NCBI RefSeq assembly: GCF_001950325.1
Contig: NZ_BDJL01000001.1
Location: forward strand, 62,001 to 126,000
DNA length: 64,000 nucleotides
Direction: 5' to 3'
Origin: Carboxydothermus islandicus
GTDB lineage: Bacteria; Bacillota; Z-2901; Carboxydothermales; Carboxydothermaceae
Each line of letters opens with the position of its first letter. Within the stretch, counting starts at the first letter, position 1. The notes below the pieces were generated by a model that ran no database searches, was not told where the DNA came from, and saw only the letters and a list, made by a program, of their open reading frames with translations. A program made the translations under genes and the position numbers. Of the stretch, positions 55,947 through 61,112 are shown one piece after another.

Positions 55947-56897
55947 ATGAAAAAAATTGCAATTGCCATATTAATTTTGCTGGTAGCGTGGACAGCTTAT
56001 ACGGTTAGGCAGGAGAAGGAAGAGGAGAAGCCGGTCAGGATCAAGCCGGAAAAAGGGATAACCTTAAAGTTGTACAACCACCAAACCGGGAAAATCGAGA
56101 CGGTGGAACTGGAAGAATATCTGGTAGGGGTTGTTGCCGGCGAAATGCCGCCGAATTATCCCCTGGAAGCCTTAAAAGCCCAGGCCATAGCGGCGCGAAC
56201 TTATACCTTGAAGCGGATTTTATCCCCGCAAAACACCAGGGGATATCATCCCGGGGCGGACCTGTGTACCGATCCGACCCACAGCCAGGCTTATCTTTCC
56301 GGGGAAGAGCTGAGAAAGCGCTGGGGGGTAAAATACTACTATTATTTATCCCGCATTAAGTGGGCGGTCAACTCCACGAAGGGTAAAGTGCTGGTATATA
56401 ACGGTGAGCTAATTGATCCGGTTTACCACGCTTCCTGCGGCGGTAAAAAGACGGAAGCGGCCAAAGATGTCTGGGGTTACGATGTTCCTTATTTAAAATC
56501 GGTAACGTGTCAGGAAAACGACTATCCGGTAGAAACGAAAACGTTTAAAATTTCTTATATCGATAAAGTTTTGGGAACGGACCTCCAGGCCCTGGCCGTA
56601 TCTACAGGTACAAAGCCGGTTAAAATCAGCGAACGAACCGGCACCGGCCGGGTAAAGAAGATTAAACTTGGCAGCCGTATTTTCTTAGCCGAAGAAATTC
56701 GCTACCGCCTGGGGCTAAAATCAACGATAATGACCGTAAGCACCCGGGGTGATAAAATCATCTTCACCACCCGGGGCTACGGCCACGGGGTTGGCCTCTG
56801 CCAGCGGGGAGCGGCGGCTCTGGCGGATAAGGGCCAAAACTATCGGGAAATCTTAAGCCACTACTACCCCGGGACTAAAATTATTTTATATAAATAG
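55947..56897 (+). CDS. spoIID: Stage II sporulation protein D
   Basis: A 316-aa protein with an N-terminal membrane anchor and the SpoIID/LytB domain: LEEYLVGVVAGEMPPNYPLEALKAQAIAARTY (in part), YHASCGGKKTE and GYGHGVGLCQRGAAALAD. SpoIID is a lytic transglycosylase active with SpoIIP during engulfment. ATG 55947 follows GGGTGAG; it is after murA as usual. Confidence 0.93.
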   Translation: MKKIAIAILILLVAWTAYTVRQEKEEEKPVRIKPEKGITLKLYNHQTGKIETVELEEYLVGVVAGEMPPNYPLEALKAQAIAARTYTLKRILSPQNTRGYHPGADLCTDPTHSQAYLSGEELRKRWGVKYYYYLSRIKWAVNSTKGKVLVYNGELIDPVYHASCGGKKTEAAKDVWGYDVPYLKSVTCQENDYPVETKTFKISYIDKVLGTDLQALAVSTGTKPVKISERTGTGRVKKIKLGSRIFLAEEIRYRLGLKSTIMTVSTRGDKIIFTTRGYGHGVGLCQRGAAALADKGQNYREILSHYYPGTKIILYK

Positions 56898-56899
56898 GT

Positions 56900-56924
56900 A
56901 CGGCGGGCTTCAGCCTGCTTTTTT
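56900..56924 (+). terminator. Terminator of spoIID
   Basis: GCGGGCT and AGCCTGC pair (one G-T) around TC, followed by seven Ts. Confidence 0.8.
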
Positions 56925-57113
56925 TGTATTTCCGGCAGGGCAACTCCTGTTACTTTTATGATGAAATAAAGGGCGCGCACTCCTGTGCGCCGATTTTAAG
57001 TTAAGAGGCCCTGGTGCCAATAAAAGCTGCGAAAAAATAAATCTTACAGCTTTACATAAATCCGGCTTAAAAATATACTAAAAGTAAGAAAAAAAATACA
57101 GTAGGGTGATTTT
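56925..57113. other. Intergenic region with a GC-rich hairpin
   Basis: No open reading frame of note. GCGCAC/GTGCGC around TCCT (56975-56990) forms a compact hairpin without a T-run. A CAGGGC...CTCCTG piece precedes it. It may be another degenerate member of the stem-loop element type seen at 58208-58300. Confidence 0.35.
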
Positions 57114-57308
57114 ATGAAACTAAATTTGCTTTCAAAATTTCATATCACCTTGTCTAAAAAAAGTAAAAACTTTATTTCGAAATCTCAACTATACTTTTGG
57201 AGCAAAACCTGGCAAGAAGAGGAACGAAAAGTTTCCCAAGACATTATAAATGGGAAGATAATAAAGGCGGAAAGCCTTGAAGAGTTATTTAATAAGTTGG
57301 GTTTATAA
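57114..57308 (+). CDS. Small protein with antitoxin-like tail
   Basis: A 64-aa protein. The second half, WSKTWQEEERKVSQDIINGK and SLEELFNKL, resembles the C-terminal toxin-binding tail of AbrB/MazE-type antitoxins, but the N-terminal AbrB fold is missing and replaced by a basic stretch (SKKSKNFISKS). It may be the remnant of an antitoxin or a short independent protein. SD AGGGTGAT; 20 nt before the MNT gene. Confidence 0.5.
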   Translation: MKLNLLSKFHITLSKKSKNFISKSQLYFWSKTWQEEERKVSQDIINGKIIKAESLEELFNKLGL

Positions 57309-57328
57309 TTATAAGCAGGTGATTAGTT

Positions 57329-57628
57329 ATGGAAGATAAAAATTTTATTATAAATAAGCTTTTTGAAAATAAAAAATTACTAAAAACCTATCATGTATCC
57401 AAAATTGGACTTTTTGGCTCTTTTGTCCGGGATGAAGCAGGTCAAGCCAGTGATGTTGATTTATTGATTGATTTCGCTGAGCCAGTTACTATCTTTCAAT
57501 TTGTTGAATTAAAAAACGCCCTCGAAGAAATTTTTAAAAGGAAAGTCGACCTTGGAACTTTTGCTGCGGTAAAACCGGTCATTAGGGATAAAATCTTCAG
57601 AGAGGCAATTATAATTGAGAGATTATAA
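57329..57628 (+). CDS. Minimal nucleotidyltransferase (MNT, MntA-like)
   Basis: A 99-aa protein with the complete MNT active site: IGLFGSFVRDEAGQASDVDLL (GS...R, DxD, in part) and a third acidic residue in KVDLGTF. In HEPN-MNT systems MntA AMPylates the HEPN toxin. No HEPN gene adjoins it; the neighbours are the small protein at 57114 and spoIIID. It may be an orphan antitoxin. Confidence 0.85.
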   Translation: MEDKNFIINKLFENKKLLKTYHVSKIGLFGSFVRDEAGQASDVDLLIDFAEPVTIFQFVELKNALEEIFKRKVDLGTFAAVKPVIRDKIFREAIIIERL

Positions 57629-57633
57629 ATTAT

Positions 57634-57661
57634 ACAGACCACCAACCACCTAACACTTACA
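57634..57661. repeat. ACCACTT-family heptad tract
   Basis: Four exact 7-nt units: ACAGACC, ACCAACC, ACCTAAC, ACTTACA, right after the MNT stop codon. Confidence 0.7.
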
Positions 57662-57685
57662 ACTGTTTTTACTTCTAAATCCTCC

Positions 57686-57728
57686 CCTCCCCGCATAGTA
57701 TTTACTAACCAATGCCATGCGCGGGAGG
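57686..57728 (+). promoter_or_regulatory. Terminator-like, SD-masking stem-loop before spoIIID
   Basis: CCTCCCCGCAT pairs with ATGCGCGGGAGG (one bulge) around a 20-nt loop, followed by six Ts. The right arm is the spoIIID SD. A sigma-E-like -10 (CATAGTATT, 57694-57702) overlaps the left arm, so transcripts begun there would start in the loop and leave the SD free. Confidence 0.55.
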
Positions 57729-57735
57729 TTTTTTA

Positions 57736-57990
57736 ATGCAGGAATACATTTTAAAGCGGGTCCTTGAGCTTACTTATTATGTCTTAGAAACCAGGGCAAC
57801 CGTTAGAAAAACCGCCGAAGTTTTTGGCATCAGTAAAAGTACCGTTCACAAAGACTTAACCGAACGCCTCCCTGCATTAGATAAAAGATTGGCCGGGGAA
57901 ATAAAAAAAATTCTCGAGCAGAACAAAGCGGAGCGGCACATCCGGGGAGGTGAGGCTACCCGCAAAAAATATAAAAATATGGCCAAATAA
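57736..57990 (+). CDS. spoIIID: Stage III sporulation transcription factor SpoIIID
   Basis: An 84-aa DNA-binding protein with the HTH RKTAEVFGISKSTVHKDLTERLP and a basic C-terminus (RGGEATRKKYKNMAK). SpoIIID activates and represses sigma-E and sigma-K regulon genes in the mother cell. Its length and its place just before mbl match Bacillus. ATG 57736 follows GGGAGG by 7 nt. Confidence 0.95.
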   Translation: MQEYILKRVLELTYYVLETRATVRKTAEVFGISKSTVHKDLTERLPALDKRLAGEIKKILEQNKAERHIRGGEATRKKYKNMAK

Positions 57991-58087
57991 CTCTAAATTT
58001 GCAGGATTTTTTCCCCTGGAGGTAGAATAAAATAATATTTGACAAAATCCTATTTTTTAGCTCATTATTAGACAAGCAGATTGAACT

Positions 58088-58160
58088 GTGGTAAGTGGTA
58101 TGTGGTTGGCGTTCGGTATTAAATCTTTTACCTACCACTTACGACTGACGACCTACCACC
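58088..58160. repeat. Heptad tract in inverted arrangement
   Basis: GTGGTAA, GTGGTAT, GTGGTTG, GCGTTCG are followed, after 14 nt, by ACCTACC, ACTTACG, ACTGACG, ACCTACC, ACC. The two halves are inverted relative to each other and can form a long imperfect hairpin. Confidence 0.75.
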
Positions 58161-58207
58161 ATTAAGGCATCCCCTGCTGCCCAAAAAACATACGCTGAAG
58201 GGAGTCA

Positions 58208-58300
58208 GCCCTACGATTTGAAAAAATGTAGGAGCATCTCCCGATGCTGCATAATCGCCGGCAGGAGCCGGACCCTACTGTTTTATTATTATGTAGGGGC
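58208..58300. repeat. Composite GTAGGGGC stem-loop element
   Basis: Nested stems: GCCCTAC (58208) with GTAGGGGC (58293); inside, GTAGG (58228) with CCTAC (58274); inside that, two hairpins, GCATC-TCCC-GATGC (58234-58247) and CCGGC-AGGA-GCCGG (58258-58271). GTAGGGGC-ended elements are, from memory, common mobile intergenic repeats in many bacteria. No gene lies between spoIIID (57990) and mbl (58336). Confidence 0.65.
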
Positions 58301-58335
58301 AAATGGATTATTCTACCGAAAGGGGTTTTATATAA

Positions 58336-59352
58336 ATGTTTAACTGGAGCACTGACATCGGGGTAGACCTCGGTACTGCCAATGTGCTTGTGTATGTAAA
58401 AGGTAAAGGAATTGTTTTACGGGAACCTTCCGTTGTAGCGGTAAACCGGGATACGGGACAGATCATCGCTGTCGGCGAAGAAGCCAAAAAAATGCTTGGC
58501 CGTACCCCGGGCAATATTGTCGCTATCCGCCCCCTTAAAGAAGGGGTGATTGCCGATTACGATACCACCGAAAAAATGCTCCGTTACTTTATTACCAAAG
58601 CTTTGGGCGGTCGGCCCCTCTTCTTTAAACCCCGGATCATGGTCAGTATCCCTGCCGGTGTTACCGATGTGGAAAAGCGGGCGGTAAAGCAGGCAGCCAA
58701 GCAGGCCGGCGCCCGGGAAGCGGAAGTCATCGAGGAAACCATCGCTGCAGCCCTGGGAGCGGGGCTTGACATTTCCGAGCCGTACGGTTCTATGGTTGTG
58801 GACATAGGCGGCGGGACTACCGACGTGGCCGTGTTATCACTTGGAGGTATTGTGGTAAGCAAATCCTTAAGGGTGGGCGGCGATAAGTTTGACGATGCCA
58901 TCGTCAAGTACATCAGAAAAGAGTTTAACCTCTTAATCGGGGAAAAAACAGCGGAAGAAGTGAAAATCGAAATCGGTACTGCCTTTCCCGAAGGAACGGA
59001 AATTAAAAAAATGGAAATTCGCGGACGCGACCTCTTAACCGGCCTTCCTAAAAATGTGGAAGTAACCAGCCTTAATATCCACGAGGCAATAACCGAGCCC
59101 TTAGTTGCTGTGGTCAATGCCGTTAAAGAAGTCCTTGAGCGCACCCCCCCGGAACTTGCTGCTGACATTGTCAATCGCGGTATAGTCATGACCGGCGGTG
59201 GCTCGTTACTTAACGGTCTTGACCGGCTAATTGCCAAAGAAACTGGCCTGCCTACCTTTGTAGCTCCAGATGCCTTATCCTGTGTGGCCCTCGGTACCGG
59301 TAAAGCCCTGGCCATGTGGGACATGCTCAGCAAAAGAAATAATCAGCACTGA
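58336..59352 (+). CDS. mbl: MreB-family actin-like protein (Mbl)
   Basis: A 338-aa actin-fold protein: [20 protein letters not shown] (phosphate 1), [19 protein letters not shown] (phosphate 2), and [18 protein letters not shown] (adenosine). It directs cylindrical wall synthesis. The position after spoIIID identifies it as Mbl rather than the MreB of the mreBCD operon, though sequence alone does not separate them. Confidence 0.95.
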   Translation: MFNWSTDIGVDLGTANVLVYVKGKGIVLREPSVVAVNRDTGQIIAVGEEAKKMLGRTPGNIVAIRPLKEGVIADYDTTEKMLRYFITKALGGRPLFFKPRIMVSIPAGVTDVEKRAVKQAAKQAGAREAEVIEETIAAALGAGLDISEPYGSMVVDIGGGTTDVAVLSLGGIVVSKSLRVGGDKFDDAIVKYIRKEFNLLIGEKTAEEVKIEIGTAFPEGTEIKKMEIRGRDLLTGLPKNVEVTSLNIHEAITEPLVAVVNAVKEVLERTPPELAADIVNRGIVMTGGGSLLNGLDRLIAKETGLPTFVAPDALSCVALGTGKALAMWDMLSKRNNQH

Positions 59353-59362
59353 GATGAAAAAT

Positions 59363-59393
59363 AAAAAATCTGCCACCATTGGCAGATTTTTTT
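59363..59393 (+). terminator. Terminator of mbl
   Basis: AAAATCTGCC pairs with GGCAGATTTT around ACCATT, followed by further Ts. Confidence 0.92.
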
Positions 59394-59399
59394 GTAGAA

Positions 59400-59501
59400 T
59401 TATTTTAGTTCAAGAAGAGTTATAGCTTTAACACTTGAAAAATCTTTCTTATTATTTGTTATAACCCAATAATTATTAATTTGAGCTGAGGCGGCAACTA
59501 T
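59400..59501 (-). pseudogene. C-terminal remnant of a PIN-domain (vapC) toxin
   Basis: On the minus strand one frame reads IVAASAQINNYWVITNNKKD and continues to LLELK and a stop. This is the end of a VapC-type PIN toxin (normally DxxIAA...TxNxxDF). The first 100 or so residues are missing: the remnant joins directly to the 3' end of the antitoxin gene. A deletion probably destroyed the toxin. Confidence 0.7.
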
Positions 59502-59749
59502 CCATCACTCCTTAACTCCTTAATATATTCAGAAGCAGGCTTATTAAACCAGTCTGGTGCGTCTTCTGGTTTTATTTCGTTTTTAATTTCATCTAATAAT
59601 TTTCTCGCTTCTAATCCCGTTATTTGATTACTGAGTAAATCTACAATTATCTTATTCTTGCTGGTTTGATTCTTTTTTGCAAGTTCAGCTAACTTTTTAT
59701 CAAGGTCAAAAGGAAGCTTTAGTTGCAATATTTTTACGCTTTTTTTCAT
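59498..59749 (-). CDS. Ribbon-helix-helix antitoxin of a broken vapBC
   Basis: An 83-aa protein with an RHH start (LQLKLPFDLDKKLAELAKKN, then TSKNKIIVDLL) and an acidic, Trp-bearing tail (PEDAPDWFNKPASEYIKEL) for toxin binding. ATG 59749 is preceded by AGGTGATTACC. It is intact, whereas its toxin is reduced to a fragment. Confidence 0.8.
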   Translation of the reverse strand: MKKSVKILQLKLPFDLDKKLAELAKKNQTSKNKIIVDLLSNQITGLEARKLLDEIKNEIKPEDAPDWFNKPASEYIKELRSDG

Positions 59750-59789
59750 GGTAATCACCTCTTGATTTAATAATACCATAAATATGGCA

Positions 59790-59847
59790 TTTCAAACATC
59801 CAACATCTAATTTCCAATTTCAAAAAGGCCACCTACCACTTACCACC
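59790..59847. repeat. Heptad repeat tract (both families)
   Basis: Five exact units TTTCAAA, CATCCAA, CATCTAA, TTTCCAA, TTTCAAA (59790-59824), a short AAGGCC joint, then ACCTACC, ACTTACC, ACC. Reversed, it has the same order and joint as 6136-6193. Confidence 0.78.
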
Positions 59848-59862
59848 GTCAACGTATATTTC

Positions 59863-59910
59863 CCCCCTTCCGGCCCAAACTATTACTTAGAGGCCAAAAG
59901 GGGGTTTTTA
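59863..59910 (+). promoter_or_regulatory. Terminator-like, SD-masking stem-loop
   Basis: CCCCCTT and GGCC pair with GGCC and AAGGGGG around a 2x2 internal loop and a 16-nt loop (CAAACTATTACTTAGA), followed by TTTTTATTTT. The right arm is the SD of the gene at 59913. The loop shares AAACTATTA with the spoIID loop. Confidence 0.55.
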
Positions 59911-59912
59911 TT

Positions 59913-60716
59913 TTGCAAAGGTTTTTCTTTTTCATAGCGGTACTGTTCATTACCATATTTATTACTACTCCTGTAAAAACCGGTGAACTTAAAAAAACTA
60001 TTATAAAAAACAGCTATGAAGAAGAAACCACCGGCATTACCCTTGCCATCCCTCTTCACGTTAAGGAAGGGATTAAAAACTACATTGCTCCCAGTGCCGA
60101 ACCTACCCCTCCGGCCCCTTTTTGCCCAAACCAGAACATCCTTCTCCTCTGGACCGAAAAAGGCGGCTTAAAAGCTATCACCGTCATCACCTACAATCCC
60201 AGAACCAGAATCCCGGCCCTTCTTACCGTACCTACCTGCACCTTGTTGCCCGGAGAAACCCTTACCACCGGGGAAATCTATACCCAAAAGGGTTTGTCCA
60301 CCTTTACCAAAACCCTGGAGAAAGCCTTTAATACTAAAATCCCGCATTATATCATCATCGACCAGACGGTAGTCGAACAATTTTCCCGCCGCCTGGGCAG
60401 CGTAAACCTGCAGGGCGAAACGGTACCGGTCATTGCCATCTTTGAAGATACCCTTGCCGGCAAACGAATCAACGATACCGACCTGGTAAAGGCCCTGGTC
60501 CAAAAATTATTGTTGCCCGGAGAAATGTGGAAAGTTCCGGGACATCTTACCTTTCTCGTTCACAATATAAAAACCAACCTTACTTTACCTGCTTTCCTGG
60601 ATATCTTTTCTAAGCTTCCCGCAATGAAGTTAAATTACCTGACCAAAGTATCTCTTCCATCCCCGCAGGTAACCGGACGGATTCTCTCCCGGATTACCCA
60701 GGAAAGTCTCCCCTGA
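59913..60716 (+). CDS. Divergent LCP-like exported protein
   Basis: A 267-aa protein with an N-terminal membrane anchor (residues 3-21). Residues about 70-190 follow the LCP domain outline (ILLLWTEKGGLKAITVITYNP, then TVPTCTLLP where SIPRDT is expected, and IPHYIIIDQTVVEQFSRRLG). The lipid-binding Arg/Asp set is largely absent, so transferase activity is doubtful. TTG start 8 nt after AAAGGGGG. It may be a scaffold or a structural relative. Confidence 0.6.
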   Translation: MQRFFFFIAVLFITIFITTPVKTGELKKTIIKNSYEEETTGITLAIPLHVKEGIKNYIAPSAEPTPPAPFCPNQNILLLWTEKGGLKAITVITYNPRTRIPALLTVPTCTLLPGETLTTGEIYTQKGLSTFTKTLEKAFNTKIPHYIIIDQTVVEQFSRRLGSVNLQGETVPVIAIFEDTLAGKRINDTDLVKALVQKLLLPGEMWKVPGHLTFLVHNIKTNLTLPAFLDIFSKLPAMKLNYLTKVSLPSPQVTGRILSRITQESLP

Positions 60717-60959
60717 AAACAACTGCAAAATTTAACTTTTTCCCCTGAGACCCTCCGAAAATTTTCTAAGCTTACGAATATTATGTTGGAAGAGAAAACC
60801 AGCGGCAGTAAATGTCTAAATATGTCGAAATATTAAAAATGGTGTCGATTACCATTTCCCCGAAAAAATTTGTAAAACAAATAAAGAGGGAAAAGAAGAA
60901 ATCTAAAGTAAAATCCTGATAAGTAATAACGAAAAACAAGCCATAGGGCCTAAAAACAA

Positions 60960-60989
60960 TTGACAGTCTACTGGAGGATGCTTTAAAAT
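60960..60989 (+). promoter_or_regulatory. Promoter of the large surface protein gene
   Basis: Perfect TTGACA, an 18-nt spacer and TAAAAT. The leader would be about 115 nt, as often seen for surface-layer mRNAs. The rest of 60717-61112 is A/T-rich, and I see no gene or known riboswitch in it. Confidence 0.6.
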
Positions 60990-61112
60990 TTAAATGTGAT
61001 AAAAATAGTCTAAAAAATCTATAATAGCCTTAATGTCCAAAATATCTAAAATCTTACATAGGGTTCCGTATTTTTTTAAATAAATATATAAAATTTTTAA
61101 GGAGGGAAAGAA

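Noticed and set aside
56971-56991. GC-rich hairpin as a terminator
   Set aside because: No T-run on either side, and the spoIID terminator lies upstream already.
58584-59333. Long antisense open frame across mbl (249 codons)
   Set aside because: It is complementary to conserved MreB motifs, Ser/Thr-rich and without SD; a shadow.
60717-61112. c-di-GMP riboswitch in the surface-protein leader
   Set aside because: The characteristic conserved core was not found; the region is A/T-rich with only a promoter.
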